Program-made: the position numbers and the translations under genes
In this document: in pieces, positions 8,894 to 17,198 of the stretch
Layout of the letters: every line of letters begins with the position of its first letter
Numbering within the stretch: position 1 is the stretch's first letter
Notes under the pieces: generated by a model
The model's input: the letters and a program-made list of their open reading frames with translations, nothing else
Database searches by the model: none
Told to the model about the DNA's origin: nothing
Origin: Haloimpatiens massiliensis
GTDB lineage: Bacteria; Bacillota; Clostridia; Clostridiales; Clostridiaceae
Assembly: GCF_900184255.1 (NCBI RefSeq)
Contig: NZ_LT854640.1
Span: forward strand, 1,572,156 to 1,636,155
Reading direction: 5' to 3'
DNA: 64,000 nucleotides

Positions 8894-9517
8894 ATGTTTA
8901 ATTTAATTAGAAAGGATATGTTGCATGAAAAAAAGTATATAAAAACTAGCTTAATTATGATTGTTTTTGTTCTACTATTTTTAAAAGATTTAAAAAACAA
9001 TGGGGTATATTTTCTTTTAGCTTTTGTTATTTTATATTCAATATTGGGATCAGTAGATATAGTTGAGGAAAGGCAAAAGGTAGGATATATAATAAATTCT
9101 CTTCCAGTTACAAGAAAAGAAATAGTTATGAGTAAATATTTAAAGCTATTAATTATAACACCAATAATAATATTTGTATTAGTTGGATTATCTAGAGTAC
9201 TTCAAAGTTTTGGAATAGCTGCGCTTGAATTTAAAACAGCTATATATATGTTTTCCATTATTATTGCGATTTACTCCATAAATTATTTGTTTTACTTTAT
9301 TTTTGGATCAAAAATCTCTGCTATGTTACAAATTATAATTTACGGATTAGTTTGGAGTTTTTCTTTTACATTTTTAGTGAAATTATCACAAGAGGGGTTT
9401 ATGAATTTAATAGATAAATGGAATGAGTATATAGGGGTAATTTTTGCTTCTTCAATTATAATTTTTGTAGCATGTGCTAGTTTAGCAATAAAACTATATG
9501 AGAGGAAGGATATATGA
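8894..9517 (+). CDS. ABC-2 type transporter membrane protein
   Basis: A 207-residue integral membrane protein with six hydrophobic segments. It begins MFNLIRKDMLHEKKYIKTS and contains INSLPVTRKEIVMSKYLK (about 70-87), a stretch typical of short ABC-2 permeases. It starts 2 bp after the ATPase gene and is presumably its membrane partner. It is clearly paralogous to the protein at 9702-10355, which has NSLPIKREEIVMHKYLM at the same place, so the transporter may be a heterodimer. Confidence 0.88.
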   Translation: MFNLIRKDMLHEKKYIKTSLIMIVFVLLFLKDLKNNGVYFLLAFVILYSILGSVDIVEERQKVGYIINSLPVTRKEIVMSKYLKLLIITPIIIFVLVGLSRVLQSFGIAALEFKTAIYMFSIIIAIYSINYLFYFIFGSKISAMLQIIIYGLVWSFSFTFLVKLSQEGFMNLIDKWNEYIGVIFASSIIIFVACASLAIKLYERKDI

Positions 9518-9640
9518 TAGAGAGGATATTATGGTATATAAAATATTTAGCATTAAATTCATATAAATATATGTTTAATTTATTTATAAAGTTCCAAATT
9601 ACAAATATAATTTAGTTTTACGTTACGTGAAAAAATCCAA

Positions 9641-9701
9641 AGGAGGTGAGCTTTAGTGGGAGTTTAGTGATTAAGGTACACTCTCTCATTAAAGATAAAA
9701 G
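9641..9701 (+). promoter_or_regulatory. distant ribosome site with hairpin and 3-codon upstream ORF
   Basis: A consensus Shine-Dalgarno (AGGAGGTGA, 9641-9649) lies more than 50 nt before ATG 9702. Between them is a 12-bp stem (9651-9662 with 9681-9692, G-T pairs allowed) and a tiny reading frame GTG GGA GTT TAG at 9656-9667. No good site sits at normal distance from ATG 9702. A related arrangement lies before cysK. If the hairpin forms, the ribosome site and ATG come to about 11 nt apart. Confidence 0.6.
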
Positions 9702-10355
9702 ATGATAAATTTAATAAGAAAAGACCTTATCATAGTTAAGAAAAGTATTATTATATTTATTTTATTGCTAATACCAATTACTTATGGATGCTATAAGCTT
9801 TCTAATTCTTTTAATTTTTTTGCTTATGTTTTTATAATATTTTTTATGAGCTATTTTACATTTACCATTATGGAAAGCTTTAAATATGCAAAAGAGACAC
9901 TAATAGTAAATAGTCTTCCAATAAAAAGAGAAGAAATAGTTATGCATAAATATTTAATGCTTATATTGTATGTTTTTATCTTTGGGGTTGTAGTTATGTT
10001 AGAGACAACACTTCTTAAGCTTTTTAAAGTGGCTGGAGGAAGTGTGGCTAGCCCTTGGACGATAGTAGTAAGTTTGACATTGTGTTTAATTATATTTTCG
10101 TTTTATAATCCATTTTCCATAAATAATACTTTAGGAGCACAAAAATTAAATAGCATAATATATATTTTTGTATTAGTTATTCCTGGAGTGATGAAGAAAG
10201 CATTATCAACTTCACTGGGTGAGAAGATTTTAAACTTTATTATGGGTATAAAGAATATAAACTTAATACATTTATTATTCCTATGTATTGGTATTTTATT
10301 TTACTTCATATCTTTTGGCATATGTAGTAAAATGTATAAGTTAAAGGATTTTTAA
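9702..10355 (+). CDS. second ABC-2 type transporter membrane protein
   Basis: A 217-residue protein with six hydrophobic segments, paralogous to the preceding permease: MINLIRKDLIIVKKS at the start, NSLPIKREEIVMHKYLM at about 69-85 and SKMYKLKDF at the end, against KLYERKDI in the paralogue. It lies 184 bp downstream on the same strand. That gap holds no gene but carries a strong ribosome site separated from the start by a hairpin. Likely a subunit of the same exporter. Confidence 0.87.
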   Translation: MINLIRKDLIIVKKSIIIFILLLIPITYGCYKLSNSFNFFAYVFIIFFMSYFTFTIMESFKYAKETLIVNSLPIKREEIVMHKYLMLILYVFIFGVVVMLETTLLKLFKVAGGSVASPWTIVVSLTLCLIIFSFYNPFSINNTLGAQKLNSIIYIFVLVIPGVMKKALSTSLGEKILNFIMGIKNINLIHLLFLCIGILFYFISFGICSKMYKLKDF

Positions 10356-10433
10356 ATATAGCTAAATACAAGTAACCGATATTAATTTTCATGAATATAA
10401 TGAGGTTATAACAATATATTGGGGATGTTTTGA

Positions 10434-11462
10434 ATGTTAACTGCTGATGCAGTATTTGAAGGTGGAGGAATAAAAGCCATTGGCCTAGTAGGTGCTTTAT
10501 GCTGCTTGGAGAAAAAAGGATACAAATGGAATAGAGTGGCAGGTACGTCAGCTGGAGCAATGGTTGCATCTATGGTAGCAGCAGGATATAAAGGGGAAGA
10601 AATGAAAAACATAATCCAAAATATAAACTATAAAGATTTTCAAGATAGTAGAGCATCTAAAATTAAAATTGTAAAGATGTTTAATTTTTTCAAGGATAAA
10701 GGAGCATATAGTGGCGACCCTATTGAAAGGTATATATACAATTTATTAAAAGATAAAGGAAAAATAAAATTTAAAGATATATGGGGAGATTCAGGTTCAA
10801 AGCTAAAAATTGTGGCAGCGGATATCACTAAAAATGATATGCTGATACTTCCAGATGATTTGGTTAGATACAATATAAATCCAAAGGAATTTGAAATAGC
10901 AAGAGCGGTAAGAATGAGTATTGGAATTCCTTTTTTCTTTAAACCTGTGAAGCTTAAATATGATGGATTCAATAATAAAAGAAATAAGGAAAATAAAATA
11001 AAATTAGATTATAAATATATAAGTGACTATAAAGATAGTATTAATAATCATGAAGAAAATAGCGATTATAATGATAATACTAGTTACATTGTAGACGGGG
11101 GAATTTTAAGCAATTTTCCTGTATGGATATTTGACGTAGAAGGAAGTCCTAGGTGGCCTACGTTTGGATTTAAATTAGTAGAAAAGGAATTAACCCATAC
11201 TGCTTCAGGAAAAAAAGATTTTATTTCTTATACCATGGATGTGATAAATACTTTATTAGACAGAAACGAAATGAGATACATAAGAGATAAGGATATGGTA
11301 AGAACTATATCTATTCCTACATTAGGAGTAAAAACTACAGAATTTAATTTAAGTCAGGAGAAAAATCAACAATTATTTGATTCGGGATACGTTGCAGCAG
11401 AAAAATTTATTGGTAGATGGGATTTTGATAGATATTTAAGATTTTACAGAAAACCTATATAA
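10434..11462 (+). CDS. patatin-like phospholipase
   Basis: A 342-residue cytosolic lipid acyl hydrolase with a Ser-Asp dyad. Visible motifs are the oxyanion loop FEGGGIKAIGLVGAL (about residues 8-22), the nucleophile elbow GTSAGAM (about 39) and VDGGILSNFPVW with the catalytic Asp (about 221). An insert of about 40 residues, rich in Asn, Lys and Asp, precedes the DGG motif (about 180-218). ATG 10434 follows GGGGAT. It stands alone between the transporter operon and two Repeat B copies. Confidence 0.93.
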   Translation: MLTADAVFEGGGIKAIGLVGALCCLEKKGYKWNRVAGTSAGAMVASMVAAGYKGEEMKNIIQNINYKDFQDSRASKIKIVKMFNFFKDKGAYSGDPIERYIYNLLKDKGKIKFKDIWGDSGSKLKIVAADITKNDMLILPDDLVRYNINPKEFEIARAVRMSIGIPFFFKPVKLKYDGFNNKRNKENKIKLDYKYISDYKDSINNHEENSDYNDNTSYIVDGGILSNFPVWIFDVEGSPRWPTFGFKLVEKELTHTASGKKDFISYTMDVINTLLDRNEMRYIRDKDMVRTISIPTLGVKTTEFNLSQEKNQQLFDSGYVAAEKFIGRWDFDRYLRFYRKPI

Positions 11463-11484
11463 GAGAATAATAATTATATATTAT

Positions 11485-11655
11485 GATTATCCCACAAAAA
11501 GCATTACATTCCCTGAATTATGAAATTTCTCTGGAATGACTTGCATAAGAAGCAAAAGAACTGTTTAAATTAAATTTATTGTTCCGAGCTCTTATGCAAG
11601 TTATGGAGGAGAAATTTCATAATTCCATTACATTGTACCTTATTGTGGGTTAATC
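11485..11655. repeat. Repeat B, intermediate form (171 bp)
   Basis: The ends GATTATCCC and GGGTTAATC are flanked by a 7-bp direct repeat ATATTAT (11478-11484 and 11656-11662), which looks like a target duplication. Compared with the 136-bp form it keeps an extra arm containing GGAATGACTTGCATAAGAAG. Confidence 0.88.
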
Positions 11656-11672
11656 ATATTATATACTTGTGT

Positions 11673-11703
11673 TCTGAGAATATTAATGTTCTCAGATTTT
11701 TTA
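11673..11703 (+). terminator. terminator downstream of patatin gene
   Basis: The 8-bp stem TCTGAGAA / TTCTCAGA has an 8-nt loop and is followed by TTTTTTATTTA. The Repeat B copy now lies between it and the lipase gene, which suggests the repeat inserted upstream of an existing terminator. Confidence 0.75.
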
Positions 11704-11759
11704 TTTATACAACAATAAGAATTAGCAAGATGTTGTAACTTGTAAAAATAGTATTAGAT

Positions 11760-11895
11760 GATTATCCCACAAAAAGTATTACATTACTTGAATTACGAAA
11801 TTTCTTAAATTAAATTTATTATTCCAAGCTCTTCTGCAAGTCATGGAGGAGAAATTTTATAATTCCAGCACATTGTACCTTTTTGTGGTTTAATC
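11760..11895. repeat. Repeat B, short form (136 bp)
   Basis: Ends GATTATCCC and GTTTAATC, the same length as the copy at 6584-6719. No target duplication is recognisable. Confidence 0.82.
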
Positions 11896-12040
11896 AGTAT
11901 ATTAAATATAAAAAATATTCACATTAGTGAATATAAATTGCAGTATTGGTGGATTAAATGATAATATATTCATATAGGAACTTTAATATAATTTAGCGTA
12001 AATGGGAAGTGACTTATAAGTACATGTGTGGAGGTGGCTT

Positions 12041-12481
12041 ATGTTAAAAATAAATTTTTATCAATTGGGAAAAATAGATAATGATAAACTTCTATATGCT
12101 GTAATAGTTGCAAGATATAATGGACAGTGGATATTTGTTAAACATAAAGAAAGGGATACTTGGGAAATTCCAGGAGGGCACAGAGAAATTAGTGAAAATA
12201 TAAATGATACTGCCGCTAGAGAGCTATTTGAGGAAACTGGAGCAAAAAAATTTATATTAACACCCATTTGCATTTACTCAGTGGAGAAGGGGAATATAGA
12301 ATCCCATGGTCAATTATTTTATGCAGAAGTACAATCACTAGATAATTTACCAGATTATGAAATAGAACAAATAAGATTTTTTAAGGAAATGCCTAAAAAT
12401 TTAACTTATCCATTGATTCAGCCACATTTATTCCAAAAGGTATTAAGTGTATTAAAAGAATATAAGGAGAATAGAAAATGA
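12041..12481 (+). CDS. Nudix hydrolase
   Basis: A 146-residue Nudix enzyme that hydrolyses a nucleoside-diphosphate-linked compound; the substrate is unknown. A full Nudix box is present at about residues 45-68: GGHREISE, then seven residues, then RELFEETGA. The start is ATG 12041, 6 nt after GGAGG (12030-12034); the open frame extends to a GTG at 12026, inside the ribosome site. The stop codon overlaps the start of the next gene (ATGA), so translation of the two is probably coupled. Confidence 0.9.
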   Translation: MLKINFYQLGKIDNDKLLYAVIVARYNGQWIFVKHKERDTWEIPGGHREISENINDTAARELFEETGAKKFILTPICIYSVEKGNIESHGQLFYAEVQSLDNLPDYEIEQIRFFKEMPKNLTYPLIQPHLFQKVLSVLKEYKENRK

Positions 12482-12696
12482 GTGAAAACAGTATAAATCC
12501 ACAAATTCTAGATAAACTTACAAAGGTTTGTTTATGTAAGGCTATATCTAGGGCAACTATTAAAAAAGCCATAGAAAACGGAGCCAAAACTGTAGAAGAA
12601 GTTAAGAAAGCAACAGGTGCTACCACAGGGGGTTGTGGAGGGAAAAGATGTACACCTAAAATTCAACAACTTATAGATGAATATAAGAATAAATAA
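12478..12696 (+). CDS. BFD-like [2Fe-2S]-binding protein
   Basis: A 72-residue protein of the bacterioferritin-associated ferredoxin family. The four cluster cysteines are visible: CLC at residues 18-20, then GGCGGKRC near residue 53-58. Such proteins bind a [2Fe-2S] cluster and shuttle electrons or act in iron release. It overlaps the Nudix gene by 4 bp. A strong terminator follows 20 bp after the stop. Confidence 0.9.
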   Translation: MSENSINPQILDKLTKVCLCKAISRATIKKAIENGAKTVEEVKKATGATTGGCGGKRCTPKIQQLIDEYKNK

Positions 12697-12715
12697 AAAT
12701 ATAATAATAAATAGA

Positions 12716-12757
12716 AAGTCGCTATCTTAAATAATAATAAGATAGCGACTTATTATT
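12716..12757 (+). terminator. terminator after Nudix-BFD pair
   Basis: A 14-bp perfect stem AAGTCGCTATCTTA (12716-12729) pairs with 12738-12751, followed by a T-rich tail. Confidence 0.88.
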
Positions 12758-12778
12758 AAAATAATTTTTAACTAGTAT

Positions 12779-12913
12779 GATTATCTCACAAAAAGCATTA
12801 TATTACTTGAATTATAAAATTTCTTAAATTAAATTTATTGTTCCGAGCTATTATGCAAGTGATGTAGGAAAAATTTTATAATTCCACAGCATTGTACCTT
12901 TCGTGATTTAATC
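12779..12913. repeat. Repeat B, short form (135 bp) with 8-bp target duplication
   Basis: The element is flanked by perfect 8-bp direct repeats ACTAGTAT at 12771-12778 and 12914-12921. Its ends are GATTATCTC and GATTTAATC. The clean duplication shows it inserted as a mobile unit. Confidence 0.9.
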
Positions 12914-12966
12914 ACTAGTATACGTTTTTATGAGAAGTGATTGTAAAATAATTATTTTAAAGATTA

Positions 12967-14676
12967 TTATTTACCTCTACCATCAGTATAAGTATATTTA
13001 AGTTCATAACCACTACCAAATAGAGGAGTCATTATATTTTTAACGTATTTATATCTATAGGTATTCTTTCTAGAGTAGGTTGTAGGAGCTATAACTGCAT
13101 CATCGACTAAAAGAATTTTTTCAGCTTCCTTGTAAGCTTCTACTCTTTCCTTCTCATCAACAGAACTCATAGCTTTCTTTAAAAGCTCATCGTATTGTTT
13201 ATTTGACCATCCAGTTGGAACTATTCCAGCACCAGTCATCCACATATCATAGAAAGTATTAGGATCGTTATAATCTCCAATCCAAGCCATACCAGCTACT
13301 TGATAATCCATTTCATCTGTTCTCTTTTGAAGTATTTCAAATGTCATGTATTCAGCTTTTATATTAACACCTAATGCCTTTTTATACATTTCCTGTTCAT
13401 ATTCTGCTGCTTTTTTAGTCTCAGCATCTGTATTACCATGTAAAATTGTAACTGTTACTTTACTTGGATCTGGGTCCATTCCTAATTCTTTTAATCCTTT
13501 TATTAAAAGTTCCTTAGGATCTTTATTATCTTCGATCATCTTTTTAATTGGCTCTTCTCCAACAGTTTCTCTAAAGTCTTTTCCATTTAATTGAACTGAT
13601 GGTGGACACCAGCCATATGCAGGAGCGTTTACTCCGTAAGTTATAACATTGGCGTAATCATCTCTAGTGTATGCAATAGAAAATGCTTTTCTTACATTTG
13701 CATTGCTGAATAACTTATCCTTTTGGTTAAAGAATAAATATCCAGTAGATGGTCTATATCCTTTTATATTATCCATTTTATCCTTCTTTTGCTCAAATTT
13801 CTTTATCCATTCAGGTTTAGTAACTCCACCAGAATCTAATGTGCCGTTTAATAGTGAACCGTAAGCTGCATTAGCCTCTTTTATTATTTTAAAGTTAACT
13901 TTTTCAAGTTTAACGTTGTCTTTATCCCAATATTTATCATTTTTTTCAAGTACTATTTCCTGTTGGTGTTTCCAATCTTTAAGTACAAATGGTCCACAAT
14001 ATACCTCTAATGTACTTGCTTCTGTACCATACTTTTCACCATGTTTAGATACTACATCTTCTCTTTGAGGAAGGAATAATTTAAAGTAGGTCAAATCAAG
14101 AAAATAAGGACATGGTTGTTTTAATGTGAATTCCAAAGTTTTATCATCTACAGCTTTTACTCCTACTGCATCCTTAGGACCTTTACCAGCATTATATTCT
14201 TCTGCTCCTTTTATTGGCGATAACAAAAATGCATAGTTAGAAGCAGTTTTAGGATCTAATGTTCTTAGTATACTGTACACAAAATCCTTTGCAGTAACCT
14301 TTTTACCATCTGACCAATTATAATCTCTTAAGTGGAAAGTCCACACAGTACCTTCTTCATTATGTTCCCACTTTTCTGCTCCGGCAGCTTTTATAACGTC
14401 TTTACCATTTTCGTCTTGTTCAACTCTTGTCAAACCTTCATATACTTCTGTAAAAATTTGTGCACCATAATAATCATTGGATCTAGCTACATCTAGTGAT
14501 TTTGGCTCAATACCTAAATTAAGATTTAAATATTGTTCCTTGTCCATTTTAATTACCTTAGGCGGATCTTTTTTCTTATCATCAGGATTTTTATTATTTT
14601 CCCCGCATCCTACTAAAGCTGTAGAAACCATTAAAGTTGCACCAAGAACAAGTGATAATAACTTTTTACTCTTCAA
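12967..14676 (-). CDS. oligopeptide-binding lipoprotein (SBP family 5)
   Basis: A 569-residue OppA-type substrate-binding lipoprotein. The lipobox LVGC places the lipidated Cys at about residue 24, followed by a Lys/Asp-rich linker. Family-5 landmarks include LNLGIEPKSLDVARS (about 53), WTFHLRDYNWSDGKKVTAKDF (about 112-132) and a C-terminal YRYKYVKNI. The start is TTG 14676 with GGGGAGG 7 nt upstream. No permease or ATPase genes adjoin it, so it must share a transporter encoded elsewhere or act as an accessory receptor. Confidence 0.93.
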   Translation of the reverse strand: MKSKKLLSLVLGATLMVSTALVGCGENNKNPDDKKKDPPKVIKMDKEQYLNLNLGIEPKSLDVARSNDYYGAQIFTEVYEGLTRVEQDENGKDVIKAAGAEKWEHNEEGTVWTFHLRDYNWSDGKKVTAKDFVYSILRTLDPKTASNYAFLLSPIKGAEEYNAGKGPKDAVGVKAVDDKTLEFTLKQPCPYFLDLTYFKLFLPQREDVVSKHGEKYGTEASTLEVYCGPFVLKDWKHQQEIVLEKNDKYWDKDNVKLEKVNFKIIKEANAAYGSLLNGTLDSGGVTKPEWIKKFEQKKDKMDNIKGYRPSTGYLFFNQKDKLFSNANVRKAFSIAYTRDDYANVITYGVNAPAYGWCPPSVQLNGKDFRETVGEEPIKKMIEDNKDPKELLIKGLKELGMDPDPSKVTVTILHGNTDAETKKAAEYEQEMYKKALGVNIKAEYMTFEILQKRTDEMDYQVAGMAWIGDYNDPNTFYDMWMTGAGIVPTGWSNKQYDELLKKAMSSVDEKERVEAYKEAEKILLVDDAVIAPTTYSRKNTYRYKYVKNIMTPLFGSGYELKYTYTDGRGK

Positions 14677-15014
14677 TTTATAACCTCCCCTTTAAAATAT
14701 AGAATTAGAAATTTATAGTAAAAGCAATACATTACTATACATATAAAATTTATTTTGTAAGTATTATTAAAAGGATATTTAAAAATGTATATGTTTAGTA
14801 TTGCTTGATAATATATTATATTAACCAGTATATGTTAATAGTACAAAAAAGTGTTACAAGTTATTTACAAATATAGACAATAAAATATTGATATTTCCCA
14901 ATTTTATAATAGTATTATGGTTATTAAAGAAATATAATACATATAAAATAATATATAGTATTAATTTAATTCATGTGAAAATTAGTAAAAGACTATTATA
15001 TGGAGGAAATTTAT
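14677..15014. other. divergent intergenic region
   Basis: About 338 bp of very AT-rich sequence between oppA (minus) and the SHOCT-like gene (plus). Both promoters must lie here, but no pair of boxes is convincing. I see nothing else. Confidence 0.5.
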
Positions 15015-15425
15015 ATGAATGATGAGGTGGAAAAAGTTTTAAAAATGGTTGATGAGGGCAAAATATCTTATGATGAGGGAGCAAAATTAATAGCTTCTGC
15101 AAAAAAAACAAAAAAAGAAGAAGTAAGTATATGGAATTTTCATGATAATTCAGTTGGCAGAAGGTTTTCTGGAGAAAAGATGCTTAAGATTAATATTTTA
15201 TCTGCTAAGGGAGATAAAATTAATGTAATACTTCCTATAAAGGTGGTTAAAATTATATTGAAATCAAAAAGTAAAATTAATAAATTAAATATGCAAAACT
15301 CAAAAGAAATAGATTCTGAAGCTATAAAAGAAACTATTATATCAGCAATAAAAAAAGGTACCGTAGGAAAGATAATTGATGTAAAAAGCGCAGAAGGAGA
15401 TATTCTTGAAATAATAATAGAATGA
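15015..15425 (+). CDS. SHOCT-like domain protein
   Basis: A 136-residue cytosolic protein. The N-terminal 30 residues (EVEKVLKMVDEGKISYDEGAKLI) form a short helical hairpin of the SHOCT/YvlB-like type. The C-terminal half (about 55-136) is a beta-alpha-beta domain with LKINILSAKGDKINVILP and KIIDVKSAEGDILEIIIE. ATG 15015 is 8 nt after GGAGG. The stop codon is completed by the inserted Repeat B that begins at 15424, so the original C-terminus may have been longer. The gene at 15950-16255 is a paralogue of the C-terminal half. Function unknown. Confidence 0.75.
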   Translation: MNDEVEKVLKMVDEGKISYDEGAKLIASAKKTKKEEVSIWNFHDNSVGRRFSGEKMLKINILSAKGDKINVILPIKVVKIILKSKSKINKLNMQNSKEIDSEAIKETIISAIKKGTVGKIIDVKSAEGDILEIIIE

Positions 15426-15734
15426 TTAACCCACAAAAAACATTATATTACTTGAATTATGAAATTTCTCTGGAATGACTTGCATAAGAAGCGAAGGAAC
15501 TGTTTAAATTTAATTTTAGAAATTCTTCTTTTAGACAGATAAAATTATCGTAAGCCTGGCAAGGACGCCAGGCTAGCGAACCTGAGGCAGGACGCTGAAT
15601 GTGAGCGTTAGATAATTTTATATGGATAAAAGATTAGAATTTCTTAAATTAAATTTATTGTTCCTAGCTCTTATGAAAGGCATGGAGGAGAAATTTCATA
15701 ATTCCACCACATTGTACCTTATTGTGGGTTAATC
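15424..15734. repeat. Repeat B, long form (311 bp) with nested module
   Basis: The ends GATTAACCC and GGGTTAATC are flanked by a 7-bp direct repeat ATAGAAT. A central insert at about 15530-15645 is bounded by AGAAATTCTTCTTTTAGACA and a related inverted end. It contains a GC-rich core with several perfect hairpins (see finding). Sister long copies lie at 26535-26845 and 39472-39784. Confidence 0.9.
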
Positions 15735-15750
15735 ATAGAATAGTTAAATT

Positions 15751-15909
15751 AGGCACATTGAAATAAATAACAAGTCAGTATGCTAGTCTATTTTGCGTCA
15801 TACTGCGTCAGCAGAACCCACCGATAGTTCTACTAGCGGCGGAACCTGCTTCCTTATCTGACAGAAAATATACCAGTATCTTTGACTTGTTATTTATTTT
15901 CATGTACCT
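15751..15909. repeat. Repeat A copy 2 (159 bp, inverted)
   Basis: An inverted copy of the element at 2824-2982, with ends AGGCACATTGAAATAAATA and TATTTATTTTCATGTACCT. It lies 16 bp from a Repeat B copy, so two different repeats sit side by side between two paralogous genes. Confidence 0.87.
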
Positions 15910-15949
15910 TATTAATACATTTATAGAGTAATTTTATGGAGGATGCTAT

Positions 15950-16255
15950 ATGAAAGTTCATATAATAAATAATGATGGTAAAGAAAACGTAATAAATATA
16001 CCTTTATGGATTTTAGGTATTGGTAATGGCAAATGGATTAATAAAATTATAAATAACAGTAATTCGCACAATAAAAATATAGGAGAAAAATGTTCGGAAA
16101 ATAATTTGGAGGGAGCTTTAGAAAAACTAGAATTTATTCAGGACATGGATAAAAAACAACTAAAGAAATGTATAAGTGTTTTAAGTGAATATAAGGGATT
16201 GAAAGTGATAGAAATTAAAAGTAGCCATGGAACTTACGTTAAAGTAGTTATTTAA
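15950..16255 (+). CDS. paralogue of the SHOCT-like protein C-terminal domain
   Basis: A 101-residue protein beginning MKVHIINNDGKENVINIPLW. It parallels the C-terminal domain of the gene at 15015-15425: a first strand pair, a helix with DMDKKQLKKCISVLSEYKG and a final pair KVIEIKSSHGTYVKVVI. The N-terminal SHOCT-like hairpin is absent. GGAGG lies 7 nt before ATG 15950. The hemerythrin gene starts 16 bp later, so the two are probably co-transcribed. Function unknown. Confidence 0.65.
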   Translation: MKVHIINNDGKENVINIPLWILGIGNGKWINKIINNSNSHNKNIGEKCSENNLEGALEKLEFIQDMDKKQLKKCISVLSEYKGLKVIEIKSSHGTYVKVVI

Positions 16256-16271
16256 AAAGGAGGAATAAGTT

Positions 16272-16826
16272 ATGGACGCAATAGAACTTATGGTGTATGA
16301 ACATAAGAATATTAAAAGAATGCTTAAAGTAATAAGAAAATATTGTTTAAGAATTTTAAAGGATGAAAAGGTAGACTATAGTGATTTCTATAGAATCATA
16401 GATTTTGTAAGAAATTATGCAGATAAACATCACCATGGGAAAGAGGAAAAACTTCTTTTTAATAAGATGGTAGATGAAATAGGATCTACTGCTGAGAAAT
16501 TAGTTAAACATGGTATGTTGGTAGAACATGATTTAGGAAGACTTTATATTATGAATTTAGAAGAGGCAGTAAAAAAGGTTCAAGAGGGTAATGAGGAATC
16601 AAAATTAGACATAATTGCTAATGCTATAGGATATGTAGATTTGCTTAATAGACATATAAAAAAGGAAGATGATGTAGTATATAAATTTGCAGAAAGAAGC
16701 TTAAATAAAGAAACTCTAGTTAAACTACAAGAAGAATGTGCTGCCTTTGAAAAAGAAGCAGATGAAAATAAGATTTCAGAAAAATACATTGCTTTAATTG
16801 ATGAGTTGGAGAGAAAAATAAGCTAG
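16272..16826 (+). CDS. hemerythrin-like HHE protein
   Basis: A 184-residue four-helix bundle with a non-haem di-iron site. Likely ligands are His11 in VYEHKNIKRML, the His cluster KHHHGKEEKLLF (about 54-65), HDLGRLY (about 86-92) and HIKKEDDVVY (about 124). Proteins of this type bind O2, nitric oxide or act in iron-sulphur repair; in an anaerobe an oxygen or NO defence role is plausible but inferred. AAGGAGG precedes ATG 16272. A terminator lies about 100 bp downstream. Confidence 0.9.
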   Translation: MDAIELMVYEHKNIKRMLKVIRKYCLRILKDEKVDYSDFYRIIDFVRNYADKHHHGKEEKLLFNKMVDEIGSTAEKLVKHGMLVEHDLGRLYIMNLEEAVKKVQEGNEESKLDIIANAIGYVDLLNRHIKKEDDVVYKFAERSLNKETLVKLQEECAAFEKEADENKISEKYIALIDELERKIS

Positions 16827-17198
16827 CTAACGGTAATCCAAATATGGTAATTAGGGTTTGAGTTTATTGTGTTGGATAAAAAATGAGTCAAGTAATGAGT
16901 AGGGAAAATAGAATATAAACTAAGATAAAATAATGCTTACCACTTTTTAAATATGGAGGTAGGCATTATTTTTTTATTATAAAATTAATAAAAAAATACA
17001 ATAATAATCTACGAAAAACATGTCAAGTATGCTAATATAAAAGTGTATTTAAAGCAAAGAAATTTATTAAAATTGTCATTTAAAGAAGTTTTATTCATAA
17101 AAAAGTAATTATATAGGATAATGTAAATGTAAGCAAATATAAATTAATGTAACAATTCTGATTTGCATATAGACATATAGAATAGGAGAAATTTGACT
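16827..17198. other. intergenic region before apbE
   Basis: About 372 bp. Apart from the hairpin terminator at 16928-16976 it is AT-rich sequence with no gene and no promoter I would defend. Confidence 0.5.
16928..16976 (+). terminator. terminator after hemerythrin gene
   Basis: The 13-bp stem AATAATGCTTACC (16928-16940) pairs with 16957-16969 with one G-T pair, followed by TTTTTTTATT. Confidence 0.87.

Larger units (their letters stand above)
11463..12040. other. intergenic region with two Repeat B copies and a terminator
   Basis: About 578 bp without a gene. It holds Repeat B copies at 11485-11655 and 11760-11895, with a hairpin terminator at 11673-11703 between them. The last 140 bp probably carry the promoter for the Nudix gene, though I cannot fix its boxes. 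Confidence 0.65.

Noticed and set aside
15540..15625. Cloverleaf-like fold that might be a tRNA
   Set aside because: There is no TTC-arm consensus, no plausible anticodon arm and no CCA-type acceptor; it lies inside a mobile repeat.
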